DNA of 64,000 nucleotides from Caballeronia novacaledonica (GCF_900258035.1 NZ_OGTP01000004.1:186001-250000); one strand, 5' to 3'. Positions 25,111 through 34,952 are shown, numbered from the stretch's first letter. The notes: generated from the letters alone by a model not told the origin. Translations and numbers: made by a program.

Positions 25111-27963
25111 GTGAATGCACTGACCGACAAGGTACTCGCGAATCGGCGCTTCGATTTCCGATCCGCCGCGCACGATGCCGGCAAATTCGCCGTCGTCGAG
25201 ATGGAAGGCTTCGAGGCGATTTCGCAGCCGTTCCGCTTCACGCTGACCCTCGTGTCGGAGGATCCGTCGATCGATTTCGACGCCATGCTCAGGCATCCGG
25301 CGACGTTCCTGATCTATCCGCCCGACGGCCGTGACAGCGTTCCGTACCACGGCGTGCTCGCCGAGTTCGACCAGTTGCATCGTGCGGACGGCTACGTGTT
25401 CTATCGCGCCGTGCTGGTGCCGCGTCTGTGGCGGCTGTCGCTGTACCGCATCTCCGAGGTTTATCTCGACGAACTGCCGATTCCGGCCACGCTCGAGCGC
25501 GTGCTGAAGAACAGCCAGCTCACGGAAACCGATTACGCGTTCCGGCTGAGCGGCGATTTCGAGCGCAACGGCGCTTACCGGCCGCGCAGCTTCGTCTGCC
25601 AGTTCGAGGAAACGCACCTGGATTTCGTGTCGCGCTGGCTCGAAAACGAGGGCATGTACTACTACTTCGATCACGCTGCCGGCGGCCAGCTGATCGTGGT
25701 CGACGACCGCGTCATGCACGACGCGAGCGCGCTGGAAGTCGACTACCGTCCTGACGACGAGATGGACACTGGTGTCTCCGGCCGCACCGTGCGCGATTTC
25801 GTGAGCCGCCAGAAGCCGCTGCCCAAGGAGGTGATCCTGCAGGAGTTCAATCACCGCAAGGCAGCGGTGCCGCTGAAGATCAGCGAAACCGTATCTGACG
25901 ACGGCTTGGGCCAGGTCATGCTGTACGGCGAGAATTTCCGCGGCGAGCAGGAAGGCCGGCGCTATGCGAAGCTGCGCGCGCAGGCGCTCGTCTGCCAGGG
26001 CCGCGTGTTCTCGGGCGAGGCGACGGCGGTCGGCCTGCGCAGCGGCTACTTCGCGCGGCTCGCGGGTCATTATCGTCACGATTTCAACGACACATACCTG
26101 ATCACCGAGATCCATCATCGGGGCACGCAGGCCGGCGCGCTGCTGGCCGGCGTCAGGAGCCCGATCAGCGACGGCGGCGCGAGTGGCGAGACGGCGTATC
26201 GCAACAGTTTCCGCGCGATCCCCGCGAGCGTGCAGTTTCGTCCGCCGCGCACGACGCAGAAGCCGCGCGTGGCCGGCACCATGACCGCATTCATCGACAG
26301 CGAAGGCTCGGGCCAGTACGCGGAGCTCGACGAATTCGGCCAGTACAAGGTGCAGTTGCCGTTCGACCTGACCGACAAGAATCCGAACAAGGGTTCCGCG
26401 CGCGTGCGCATGGCGACGCCCTATGCGGGCAGCGACCATGGAATGCACTTTCCGTTGCACAAGGGCGCCGAGGTGCTGCTGTCGTTCTCCGACGGCGATC
26501 CGGACCGGCCCGTCATCGTCGGTGCGGTGCCGAATTCGGAGAATCCGAGCGTGGTCGAGCAGGCGAGCGCGCATGAGAACCGCATCAGCACCGCGGGCGG
26601 CAACCTGCTGCACATGGGCGACAGCGAGGGCAAGGAAGTCATGTGGCTCCATTCGCCGTTCCACAACAGCACAATCGGCATAGGCTCGATCGATCCGAAG
26701 GGCGGCGGCAGCATCTGGAGCAGCACGGCGGGCAACAGCGAGACCGTCACGCTCGGCACCACCAACGCGACCAGCGTCGGCGGCAAGAACACGCTGACGG
26801 TCGGCACCGCGACCACGCTCTCGGCGGCCATCAACAACAACGCGACGCTCGGCGCGACGCTCGCGATGTCGGCAGGCATGAGCGTGACGTGGAACGGCGT
26901 GTTTGCCGGCCTTCCCAACGCCACGGCAGTGGGCGCCATAGCGGGGGCCGCGGCCGGCGGCGCCGCGCTCGGGACCCTCGGCGCGACGTCGAGCAGCGAC
27001 GGCTCTCCTGTCGCGGACGGCATCATCGCCGGGGCAGGCGGCGCGGCAGCCGGCGGCTTGGCGGGGGCGGTCGCGGGCGCATCAGGCGCCGGCAGCTGGC
27101 TGTCCCCTTCGGTGCAGTCCCTGACGATCGACGACTCGACGGGCATCTCGCTGAACCAGAAGCAGAACCAGCGCGCGGTGGACAAGGTCACGCTGTCCGG
27201 CGGTCAGTTGCCGCTGATCACGGCGACGGTGAACACGGTCAAGACGGGCGTCAAGATCGCAGCGAGTACCGCGCTGGCCGCGCAGGCGGCGCTCGCGATC
27301 GCCTCGACCTACAAGGCGTATCAGAGCGATGGCGCGAAAGCCGGTGCCTGGACACCCGACACGACCGGGCTGCTGACCGCGCAGTACGCGCTCGGCGGCG
27401 CCGAGGCGCTCGGCGTGTATGGCTTCATGCAGTATGCGGCGCGCTCGCTCGCCACGACCCTGAACACGGAAGCCGCCTATGTGAGCAACGCAACGCTCAA
27501 CGAGACCGGCATCAATCTCGGCATCGGCCTCGAAGGCGCAGGCGCGAAGCTCGCGATGACGACAGCCGATCTCGGCGTCACCGGCGGCGTCGACATGACC
27601 GTGGGTCCGGCGGGTTCGCTCGCCAAGCTCTCGATGGCGGCCACGGGCATCACGATGACCACGCCGGCGAAAATAGGCGCGACGGGCAGCGATGTCTCGG
27701 TCACCGGGGTGGCCACGGCAACGGTCAAGGCCCCGACCGTGACGGTGGAAGCGGCGACCGAACTGGCGCTCAACGGTCTCACGACGGCCAGTCTGAGCGG
27801 CGCCACCGTTTCGGTGCGCGGCACGGGCGACGTCGTGGTCAACGCCGCGGGCGAGGCGATTCTGCGGGGCCTGGGGGCCACCACCGTGAGCAGTAACACC
27901 TCGTTGCTCCTCTACTCCAACGGCTGGGTGGCCTGCACCGGCAAACTGATTCAGCTGGGCTAA
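25111..27963 (+). CDS. vgrG: T6SS spike protein VgrG/TssI with long C-terminal extension, cassette 1
   Basis: A 950-residue VgrG. GTG 25111 (NALTDKVLANRRFDF) is the start, with GAGGAAAG nine bases upstream; frames further upstream overlap the DUF4150 gene. Residues about 1-380 are the gp27-like base, including FRFTLTLVSEDPSIDFDAML and FEETHLDFVSRWLENEGMYYYFDH. An OB-fold/gp5-like region starts near 388 (GTMTAFIDSEGSGQYAELDE), with HFPLHKGAEVLLSFSDGDPDRP. The remaining 450 or so residues contain a Gly/Ala-rich hydrophobic stretch (around 610-665) and repetitive beta sequence ending in LIQLG. The extension may be a beta-helix that docks the DUF2169 protein or an effector part. It is secreted as the tip of the Hcp tube. 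Confidence 0.9.
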   Translation: MNALTDKVLANRRFDFRSAAHDAGKFAVVEMEGFEAISQPFRFTLTLVSEDPSIDFDAMLRHPATFLIYPPDGRDSVPYHGVLAEFDQLHRADGYVFYRAVLVPRLWRLSLYRISEVYLDELPIPATLERVLKNSQLTETDYAFRLSGDFERNGAYRPRSFVCQFEETHLDFVSRWLENEGMYYYFDHAAGGQLIVVDDRVMHDASALEVDYRPDDEMDTGVSGRTVRDFVSRQKPLPKEVILQEFNHRKAAVPLKISETVSDDGLGQVMLYGENFRGEQEGRRYAKLRAQALVCQGRVFSGEATAVGLRSGYFARLAGHYRHDFNDTYLITEIHHRGTQAGALLAGVRSPISDGGASGETAYRNSFRAIPASVQFRPPRTTQKPRVAGTMTAFIDSEGSGQYAELDEFGQYKVQLPFDLTDKNPNKGSARVRMATPYAGSDHGMHFPLHKGAEVLLSFSDGDPDRPVIVGAVPNSENPSVVEQASAHENRISTAGGNLLHMGDSEGKEVMWLHSPFHNSTIGIGSIDPKGGGSIWSSTAGNSETVTLGTTNATSVGGKNTLTVGTATTLSAAINNNATLGATLAMSAGMSVTWNGVFAGLPNATAVGAIAGAAAGGAALGTLGATSSSDGSPVADGIIAGAGGAAAGGLAGAVAGASGAGSWLSPSVQSLTIDDSTGISLNQKQNQRAVDKVTLSGGQLPLITATVNTVKTGVKIAASTALAAQAALAIASTYKAYQSDGAKAGAWTPDTTGLLTAQYALGGAEALGVYGFMQYAARSLATTLNTEAAYVSNATLNETGINLGIGLEGAGAKLAMTTADLGVTGGVDMTVGPAGSLAKLSMAATGITMTTPAKIGATGSDVSVTGVATATVKAPTVTVEAATELALNGLTTASLSGATVSVRGTGDVVVNAAGEAILRGLGATTVSSNTSLLLYSNGWVACTGKLIQLG

Positions 27964-27966
27964 AGC

Positions 27967-30642
27967 ATGAAAGTCCTGAAACCGCTCGACATGACGCTGC
28001 TCTACCGTGCGTTCCGTTTCGCCCGGCGCGACTCGCTCGCGCTGAGCCTGATGGCGTGCTTCCGATTCGACGCACCCGGCGGCATCGACGGTCTCGTGCC
28101 CGAGAACGAGACCTGGGCGCTGGTCGATCAGGCGCTCGGCCAGGACGGGATTCTCGATCAGGGCTATCCGAAACCGGCCGGCGAATATCTCGTGTACGGC
28201 GCGGCCTGCGCGCCGCTCGGCACCGAGGTCGAACAGATGCGCGTCAGCGTGCGCGTGGGCCGGCTTGCGAAGTCCGTGGTCGTGAGCGGCGAGCGCCGCT
28301 TCGGCGTAAGCGGGATGCCGTCGAGGCCGGTGCCGTACGCGCGCATGCCGATCGTGCCGGCGACCGCGTTTGGCGGCGCGGAATGGGCCGCGAATCCGTC
28401 CGGCAAGGGCTGGATCGCGCCCGCGCAGGACGGCGGCGCGCAGCAGGCGCTGCCCAATGTCGAATATGAAGCGCAGCGCATGCTGGGCCGCAAGGATCGT
28501 CTGGACCCCGCGGGTTTCTGGGCCTTCGATCCGGTGTCGCCGCAGCGCCGGCAATACCTCGGCACCTGCGACGAGCGCTGGCTCGCGACCGACTGGCCCC
28601 ATCTTCCCGCCGATACCCGTCAGCAGTACTTCATGAGCGCGCCGCCCGACCAGTGGCTCGCGTCCGGCTATTTTGCCGGCGACGAGACGGTCGAGATCCA
28701 GGGCATGGACGCGCGGCGTCATCTGTTGCAGGGCCGTCTGCCGGGGCTGCGCGCGCGTTGCTTCGTGTACGGACCGGTACCCGATGCGGCGGAGCCGGTG
28801 GTCCGCGAAATCGAAGCGCGCGCGGATACCGTCTGGCTGTTCCCCGAACTCGGCTGCGGGATCGTGCTGTACCGCGCGCTCGCCGCCGTCACCGATTCGG
28901 ACGCGAGCGACGTCACGCACATGCTGGCCGCGTGGGAAACGCTGGCGGCGGCGCCGTTGCCGTTCGAGCATTACCGCGACCAGTTGCTCGACAGCCTGAA
29001 GCGGGCGGCCGATGCGGCACCCGTCGAGCCGGCCCCGCCCGCTGCCGTCCCGGCGGCAGCGGGTGCCGTGCCCGCAATGCCGGCTGTGCCTGCGGCCGCC
29101 ACTATCGCGGAGGAAGCGGCGCAGGAACTGGCTCAGGTCGAGTCGATGACCGCGGACCTGAACCGCCAGACCGAGGCGTTCATGAGCCAGCACGGGCTGA
29201 CGGCCAAGGATCTTCAGCCGTTCCTGAAGGTCGAGGAAGCGCCGGCCCCGGTGAGTCTGGCCGAGGTCGAACGCATGACTGCGGCGCAGAATGCGCGCAC
29301 GCGGGCGTTCATGCAGACGCACGGCCTGAGCGACGCGGATCTGGCGCCGTTCCTGAAGGCCGCCGACCCGGGGCCTGAGCCCAGTCTCGCCGACTTGCCG
29401 GCGATGGCGGCGAAGATGCAGGACGCCACGCGCGCGATGCTGGAAAAAGTCGGCATGTCGGAAGCCGAGGTGTCCGGCTGGCTCGCCGCCAATCCGGCGA
29501 CTGCCGCACTCGGGACCTTGCCGCAGCCCGGCACGCCGCTTCCGCCTGTCGATCCGGCCGCGCTCGCCGCGTTGGCGGCGCTGCCGAAGACACCCGGAAT
29601 GCCGTCCGCGCCGGAATTGCCCGCGCTGCCGCTGCCGGAGCCGCACACGGCCCAGCTGACGCGCGAGCAGGTGATCGCGCGGCACGCGGCACGCGAGAGC
29701 CTCGCCGGCTACGACCTGTCCGGCGTCGATCTGTCCGGGCTAGATTTGTCCGAAGCGGATTTTTCGGCGGCGCTGCTCGAAAAGACTTCGTTCGCGAAGA
29801 GCACGCTGCGGGCCGTGAATTTCAGGCAGGCGCTGCTCAAGGAGACCGATTTCAGCGGCGCGGATCTGCAGCGTGCCGACCTGAGCGATACGAGCGGCGG
29901 CGGCGGCAAGTTCGCCGATGCCGACCTGCGGGCGGCAAAACTGATGGGCGGTGATTTCTCGAAGGCCGATTTCAGCGCCGCGCGCCTCGGCGGGGCACAG
30001 CTCGACCGCGCGCTGTTCAGCAAGGCGAAAATGGCCGGCGCCGACGCATCGGCATGTCATGCGCACGAGACCCAGTTCGATGCCGGCGATCTGACGGGCG
30101 CGAACTTCGGCGGCGCGTCATTGGACCGTGCGACGTTGCGCGAAAGCGTGCTGAGCGGCGGCAACTTCGAGGGCACCAGTTGCGAGCAGACGGTTTTCCA
30201 CGGCGCACAGGCGCAGCAGGCGATGTTCGGCGGCGCGAACCTCGGCGCGTCGCGCGCGCAGGCGACGTGTTTCGACGGCGCGCAGTTTGCCGGTGCCAAT
30301 CTCGGCCGCGCGAACTGGCAGGGCACGCAACTGCACGGTGCGAACTTCGCGGGTGCGTCGCTGGACCACGCCGACTTCAGCAATGTGCTGGCCGTGAAGG
30401 CAAACTTCCGGCTCGCTTCGGCACAGGGCGCGAAGTTCGCGAAGGCCGACCTGAGCGGCGCGGATCTGTCCGCGGTCAACCTGTTCAAGGGGTCGCTGCG
30501 CAAGGCCAGACTGGACGGCACGCTGCTCACGCATGCGAATCTGTATGGCGTCAATTTCGACGAGACACAACCGACTCTGGCCACGATCGAAGGCTCGAAC
30601 ATCGAGCGCACGATCCTCAAATACCGGCCACCGGTCGTCTGA
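27967..30642 (+). CDS. DUF2169 adaptor fused to pentapeptide repeats, cassette 1
   Basis: An 891-residue protein starting three bases after vgrG. Residues about 1-320 are a DUF2169 domain (LYRAFRFARRDSLALSLMAC, PYARMPIVPATAFGGAEW, LATDWPHLPADTRQQYFMSA). The domain is known as a T6SS adaptor that loads effectors on VgrG. A linker of about 240 residues carries three copies of an ALXXQHGL-like helix motif (FMSQHGLTAKDLQPFLK, FMQTHGLSDADLAPFLK and a third). Residues about 575-880 are pentapeptide repeats (GVDLSGLDLSEADFSAALL). The fusion suggests a self-delivering cargo or a clamp on the spike. It has a paralog at 51165-53849. Confidence 0.85.
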   Translation: MKVLKPLDMTLLYRAFRFARRDSLALSLMACFRFDAPGGIDGLVPENETWALVDQALGQDGILDQGYPKPAGEYLVYGAACAPLGTEVEQMRVSVRVGRLAKSVVVSGERRFGVSGMPSRPVPYARMPIVPATAFGGAEWAANPSGKGWIAPAQDGGAQQALPNVEYEAQRMLGRKDRLDPAGFWAFDPVSPQRRQYLGTCDERWLATDWPHLPADTRQQYFMSAPPDQWLASGYFAGDETVEIQGMDARRHLLQGRLPGLRARCFVYGPVPDAAEPVVREIEARADTVWLFPELGCGIVLYRALAAVTDSDASDVTHMLAAWETLAAAPLPFEHYRDQLLDSLKRAADAAPVEPAPPAAVPAAAGAVPAMPAVPAAATIAEEAAQELAQVESMTADLNRQTEAFMSQHGLTAKDLQPFLKVEEAPAPVSLAEVERMTAAQNARTRAFMQTHGLSDADLAPFLKAADPGPEPSLADLPAMAAKMQDATRAMLEKVGMSEAEVSGWLAANPATAALGTLPQPGTPLPPVDPAALAALAALPKTPGMPSAPELPALPLPEPHTAQLTREQVIARHAARESLAGYDLSGVDLSGLDLSEADFSAALLEKTSFAKSTLRAVNFRQALLKETDFSGADLQRADLSDTSGGGGKFADADLRAAKLMGGDFSKADFSAARLGGAQLDRALFSKAKMAGADASACHAHETQFDAGDLTGANFGGASLDRATLRESVLSGGNFEGTSCEQTVFHGAQAQQAMFGGANLGASRAQATCFDGAQFAGANLGRANWQGTQLHGANFAGASLDHADFSNVLAVKANFRLASAQGAKFAKADLSGADLSAVNLFKGSLRKARLDGTLLTHANLYGVNFDETQPTLATIEGSNIERTILKYRPPVV

Positions 30643-30658
30643 CAGGCAAAGGAAGTCA

Positions 30659-30692
30659 GGGAGCAGGACGGCGCTCGCGTCGGCCTGCTCCC
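30659..30692 (+). terminator. Hairpin after spike cassette 1
   Basis: GGGAGCAGG and CCTGCTCCC form a perfect 9-bp stem around a 16-base loop, 17 bases after the DUF2169 gene. No T-run follows, so it is at best a weak intrinsic terminator or an RNA-stabilising hairpin. Confidence 0.4.
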
Positions 30693-30765
30693 GGCGCTTC
30701 TGAAACACCGCGAGCCGCCGGCGCGGGAACTTTTCCGGGTCGACGGCCTGAATAGACCCGGAGGT

Positions 30766-32223
30766 TCAGCTGAAGAACTTGCCGAGCGTGATCGTGACCG
30801 ATTGCGTCGCCGCAAGCCCGATGGACGGATTCTGGTCGCAGACGTCGTCGTAGGGGAAGGCGTAGGCGAGCGAGTTGGTGCTCAGCCGATGGAACAACTG
30901 CGCCCACGGATTGAAGACGAGCGTGTTCGAGTGAGTGATCTGATAGAACGTGGCCGCGTCGTTCTTGCAGGTCGCATCGGCGAGCGTGTTCGCCATCACG
31001 CCGCGATTGAAGGCGGCCGCCAACATCTTCTGGACGTTCTTGGCGGCGTCGCTGCCGGTCGCGAGCGCGTTCGCGCATTGCCAGACGTCGAGGCTGGAGA
31101 TGCCGGGCGTGCCCGCGCCGCCGACCGTGAACGCCGCCGTGCCGCTTGCCGTCGAACCGGCGTAGAAGGTCAGGCCGGCGCCGGGTTTCACGATGCCGGT
31201 ATAGGTGCCCGTGGCGAGATCGGTGACCGACAGCGGCGTGGCGGCCCAGGTAAGGTACCAGTTCTCGATGGTCTGATCGAAATACGTCAGCAGCGAGCCG
31301 CTGTATTGGTTCTGCGCCGAAATGCTCTTCGGCGACAGCGCGCGCAAGGTGACGCTGCCGTTGACGGCGAGCCCCGCCGGAAAGGCAGATGGCGCGGACA
31401 CGCTCTGCGGCACGTAGAATGCCGCGGGCAGCTTCGATACCGCCTCGATGATGGCCGGGCGCGACGTGTTGTACTGGCCTTGCTGTGATCCGCCTGGCGT
31501 GCCGTCGAGGAACAGCGGAAAGCCGAACTGATCGACTTGCGTGGTGTTACCGTTGAAATTGCCTTGGCTGTCGAAGGAGAACTCGATCCAGTCGAACAAG
31601 GTGAGTGCGCCCGGCCCGCCGACGGTCACCGGCGCCGTGTATGCGCTGCTGCTGAGCGGCGTGAACGGCAGTTTCGGCACGCCGACCGACAGGTAGATGC
31701 GCCCGCTGAAAGCCGCCGTGCCAGTGCCGAGACCCGGAATGGTCGTCGCGTTGAGCTTCGACAGATCGAGCGCGAAGCGCGAACCGACCGTGAGCGGAAT
31801 GCTGTAATCGGCCCACGCGAGCGGATAGGTCTCGGCGAGCGCCGCGGCTTCGCTCGCCGGCAGTGCGGACGAGCCCGGAAAGGTCTTTGCGGCGATCGTG
31901 TTGTCGGCGGCGCTCATCACGTGCGGCGTGCCGGTCGAGTCGATCCAGTACTGCGTCACGCCGGACGCCAGACTCGTTTCTCCGATCACGTAGGCATAGA
32001 CCGCCGTGCCGGCCGGCAGATCGGTCTGCGTGAGATCGAGCGTCAGCGGCGTCTTCGCCGTGGACTGCGTGCCGTCCGCCTGCGGAGCCGACGGGGACGC
32101 CGGACCGGCCGACGCCGAAGCCGGACCGGAACCCGATCCCGAACCGCCTCCGCAAGCGGCGAGCAGGCCCGATGCCCCCATGCCCAGAAGGAAAGTTCGT
32201 CTGCTGATGCTTTTGGTCGTCAT
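30766..32223 (-). CDS. Tat-exported lipoprotein of GH64 (beta-1,3-glucanase) type
   Basis: A 485-residue protein. ATG 32221-32223 follows AGGACCCG. The N-terminus SRRTFLLGMGASGLLAAC combines a twin-arginine motif with a lipobox (Cys about residue 24), so the protein is probably exported folded and lipid-anchored. A Gly/Ser/Ala/Pro linker follows. The rest matches GH64/thaumatin-like glucanases: IYLSVGVPKLPF, LFDWIEFSFDSQGNF and VDQFGFPLFLDG supply the likely acidic catalytic residues (Glu near 214, Asp near 231), and YDDVCDQNPSIGL is the typical C-terminal cysteine motif. Such enzymes attack fungal beta-1,3-glucan. It is the only leftward gene between cassette 1 and the regulatory operon. Confidence 0.8.
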   Translation of the reverse strand: MTTKSISRRTFLLGMGASGLLAACGGGSGSGSGPASASAGPASPSAPQADGTQSTAKTPLTLDLTQTDLPAGTAVYAYVIGETSLASGVTQYWIDSTGTPHVMSAADNTIAAKTFPGSSALPASEAAALAETYPLAWADYSIPLTVGSRFALDLSKLNATTIPGLGTGTAAFSGRIYLSVGVPKLPFTPLSSSAYTAPVTVGGPGALTLFDWIEFSFDSQGNFNGNTTQVDQFGFPLFLDGTPGGSQQGQYNTSRPAIIEAVSKLPAAFYVPQSVSAPSAFPAGLAVNGSVTLRALSPKSISAQNQYSGSLLTYFDQTIENWYLTWAATPLSVTDLATGTYTGIVKPGAGLTFYAGSTASGTAAFTVGGAGTPGISSLDVWQCANALATGSDAAKNVQKMLAAAFNRGVMANTLADATCKNDAATFYQITHSNTLVFNPWAQLFHRLSTNSLAYAFPYDDVCDQNPSIGLAATQSVTITLGKFFS

Positions 32224-32336
32224 CTTCGGGTCCTTGGTTGGCGCGTACGGTGGATGCAAGGGTTATCGGCAAGTGACGGCACCGGCTTGAGACCAGACCG
32301 GGTATCGCGAGGCAAGGGCGGATCCGGTGCAACGGC

Positions 32337-32409
32337 GCGTCAAAGCCGCGAATAATCGCCTCTTTGACGCTTATTTCGAGGCATCGGACGCGCCGTACCT
32401 CGCTACACT
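32337..32409 (+). promoter_or_regulatory. Promoter-like block with perfect dyad, copy 2
   Basis: GCGTCAAAG (32337-32345) and CTTTGACGC (32362-32370) form a perfect 9-bp dyad around a 16-base spacer. TACACT follows at 32404-32409 after 33 bases, exactly as in the copy at 21602-21674. It lies 84 bases before the phosphatase start codon. The two changes in copy 1 (T to G and A to G in the arms) leave most pairing intact. Confidence 0.65.
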
Positions 32410-32493
32410 CTTGCTGGTATTTTTCAATCGGCTCGAAGCACAAGAACCACGGAACGGCGCTGGCCGAAGCCGACCCGATAACTCAAACAGCGT

Positions 32494-34497
32494 ATGTCCG
32501 ATCTGACGGCGGCCTTGTTCGCCCGCTATAACCGTGTCATGCGCATCGCGCTCGTCGGCGTTCTCGTCGTGGCGTGCGCGCTCGTCTATCTGCAATACCG
32601 GATGACGCTTCAGGCGCAGACTTCCAGCGTGAGCCAGCGCATGCAGGAGCAGGCGATCGCGCTCGACGCGCTCGTTCGCAGCAGCACCGATTCCGTCAAC
32701 GCAATGCGCATTCAGGGCGAGACCTGGCTGCGGCTGCATCCGCAGGGCGCACCCGACACGCCATTGCTCCGCGCGTTGCAGCCCGGCAAGGAACCGGACA
32801 GCATTCAGCTCGATGCGCTGCCCGCGCCATGGACGCCGGCCGATGCCGGCAATCTGACGGGCCTCGTCGGTCCGCGCACGCCGGCGCTCGATCGTGAACT
32901 CGAAATGGCGCTGAGCCTGAACGGTCCGTTCAAGACGATCATGGCGAATCTGCCGGGCGCGACGTGGGTCTACTACACGTCGGCGCGGCGCTTCATCAAT
33001 ATCTATCCCTGGGTGGCGTCGAAAGACTTCTTCTACGCCGACAGCCTCAGGCAAAAAGACTTCTTCACGGAAGTGCAGAGCGCGGCGGGACCCGAGCGCT
33101 CCGTCTTCTGGACACCCGTTTATGCGGACGAGGCGGGCAAGGGTCTGATGGTCACCGCATCGGCGGGCGTGTTCGACGGCAGCCAGTTCCTCGGTTCGGT
33201 CTCGCTCGATCTGACGCTCGGCTGGCTCAACCAGTTCGTGCGGACCTGGCCGCCGGGACTCGGGCGGATGTTCATCGTCAACGACCGGGGGCAGTTGCTC
33301 GCAGACCCGGAACTGGTGCACGCGGGCGCGCAGGAAGTGCGCTCCGCCGCCGACGCCTTTCCGCCTGCGCTGCGGCGCGACGTGCAGAGCGCGCTGCGCG
33401 ACGCGGACGGCCGTCTGACGATCTTCGACGACTACTACATCGAGGCTGTCGGCATCAACCATGCGCCGTTCCGTCTCGTGCTGCTGCTGCCGCGCTGGAA
33501 CCTGCAGCGCGTCGCGCTCGAAACCGGCGTGCCGAGCGTGCTGGTGCTCGTGCTGAGTCTCACGCTCATGTTGATGATCGCGAGCCGCATGACGTACAAC
33601 GACGCGATTCTCCCGGCGCAGAAACTGGTGCGCTACATCCAGGACGAAGACCGCGGCTCGGTCAAGGCGATCCCCGATATTCCGCAGGCCTGGCGGCCGT
33701 GGTTCCTGACGATCCAGAACGTCTTCAACGCACATACGAAGCTCGTGTCGATCCAGCAGGAACTGGATGTCGCGCGGCGCATGCAGCAGTCGATCGTGCC
33801 GACGCGCTTTCCGTCGCGGCCCGACCTGCAGATGTTCGCTCGCATGATCCCGGCGCGCGAGGTGGGCGGCGACTTTTACGATTACTTCTGGCTGTCGGAC
33901 CAGAAGATCGGCATCGTGATCGCCGATGTATCGGGCAAGGGCGTGCCGGCCGCGCTGTTCATGGCGGTGTCGCGAACACTGCTGCGCGCGATCGCGCCGA
34001 GCGCCGCGAGCCCGGGCGCGTGTCTCGCGCTCGCCAACGATCTGCTCGCGCAGGACAATGAAGCGACCATGTTCGTCACGCTGTTCTACGGCATTCTCGA
34101 TACGGCGACCGGTGAGCTGGAGTATGCAAATGGCGGGCATAATCCGCCTTACGTGATCAGTCCGGACGGCGGCGTGTCGCAGTTGCCGGGCACGGGCGGC
34201 ATGGCGCTGGGCGTGATGGAAGGCACGCCTTTCGCGGAAGGGCGCGCGCGTCTCGAAGCGGGCACGACACTGCTGCTCTACACCGATGGCGTGACCGAAG
34301 CCTTCAATTCGGCCGACGAGGAATACGGCGAACTGCGGCTCGCGCAACATCTGGCCGACACGAAGGGCGCGCAAGTCGAAGTCCTGCTGAAGCGGCTGTT
34401 CGACAGCGTGCATCAGTTCGCCGACGGTGCGCCGCAATCCGACGACATCACCTGTCTCGCGGTTCACTACGGGGCTTCAGGGTCGACGACAGCATGA
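32494..34497 (+). CDS. Membrane sensor with SpoIIE-type PP2C phosphatase domain
   Basis: A 667-residue protein with a cytoplasmic start, one membrane helix at about 16-34, a periplasmic sensor domain of about 300 residues (Cache-like, low certainty), a second helix at about 346-366 and a linker of HAMP type. A short coiled segment (QQELDVARRMQQSIVPTRFP) leads to a SpoIIE/PP2C domain with metal-binding motifs EVGGDFYDYF (near 456), ADVSGKGVPAALFMAVSR and SDDITCLAVHY (near 648). It should dephosphorylate a STAS partner in a partner-switching circuit. Its stop overlaps the kinase gene in ATGA (34494-34497). The dyad promoter block lies upstream. It probably ties an external signal to T6SS control. 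Confidence 0.85.
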   Translation: MSDLTAALFARYNRVMRIALVGVLVVACALVYLQYRMTLQAQTSSVSQRMQEQAIALDALVRSSTDSVNAMRIQGETWLRLHPQGAPDTPLLRALQPGKEPDSIQLDALPAPWTPADAGNLTGLVGPRTPALDRELEMALSLNGPFKTIMANLPGATWVYYTSARRFINIYPWVASKDFFYADSLRQKDFFTEVQSAAGPERSVFWTPVYADEAGKGLMVTASAGVFDGSQFLGSVSLDLTLGWLNQFVRTWPPGLGRMFIVNDRGQLLADPELVHAGAQEVRSAADAFPPALRRDVQSALRDADGRLTIFDDYYIEAVGINHAPFRLVLLLPRWNLQRVALETGVPSVLVLVLSLTLMLMIASRMTYNDAILPAQKLVRYIQDEDRGSVKAIPDIPQAWRPWFLTIQNVFNAHTKLVSIQQELDVARRMQQSIVPTRFPSRPDLQMFARMIPAREVGGDFYDYFWLSDQKIGIVIADVSGKGVPAALFMAVSRTLLRAIAPSAASPGACLALANDLLAQDNEATMFVTLFYGILDTATGELEYANGGHNPPYVISPDGGVSQLPGTGGMALGVMEGTPFAEGRARLEAGTTLLLYTDGVTEAFNSADEEYGELRLAQHLADTKGAQVEVLLKRLFDSVHQFADGAPQSDDITCLAVHYGASGSTTA

Positions 34498-34922
34498 ACG
34501 TGAACGACACTTTCGACACCCAACTGGATGCGCAGGCGCCGGACATCGGTGAGTTGGTGAATTGTTTGCAGACGCTTTTCGATGCGCACGGCCTGCCGCC
34601 GCTGTTGTTCCAGAGCTTTGCGATGGCCCTCGACGAAGTCATCTCGAACATTGCGGCTTATGGATCCGCGCATGATCCGATCCGGGTGCGCGTGGAGATC
34701 GTGGCGGACGAGGTGCGCGCCGAGGTCAGCGACGACGGCGTGGCCTTCGATCCGCTCCAGTTGCCGGACCCCGATGTAACGAGCGGCGTCGATGACCGCG
34801 CGATCGGCGGTCTGGGCGTCTTTCTGGTCGGGAAGGTCATGGACGCCGTGACGTACGAGCGCCGCGATGACCGCAACTGCCTGCACTTGCGCAAGCGCAT
34901 TGTCGTGAAGCCGGATGCGTGA
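34494..34922 (+). CDS. RsbW-like HATPase anti-sigma/serine kinase
   Basis: A 142-residue GHKL ATPase of the RsbW/SpoIIAB type. The N box (LDEVISNIAAYGS), G1 box (SDDGVAFDP) and G2 box (IGGLGVFLVGKVMD) are all present and in order. It likely phosphorylates the STAS protein encoded 30 bases downstream and binds an unidentified partner when that protein is phosphorylated. ATG 34494 overlaps the phosphatase gene by 4 bases, so phosphatase and kinase are co-translated. No sigma-factor gene is adjacent, so its controlled target is not known. Confidence 0.88.
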   Translation: MNVNDTFDTQLDAQAPDIGELVNCLQTLFDAHGLPPLLFQSFAMALDEVISNIAAYGSAHDPIRVRVEIVADEVRAEVSDDGVAFDPLQLPDPDVTSGVDDRAIGGLGVFLVGKVMDAVTYERRDDRNCLHLRKRIVVKPDA

Positions 34923-34952
34923 CGGGCGCCTGACGAACTACCGAGGAACACG

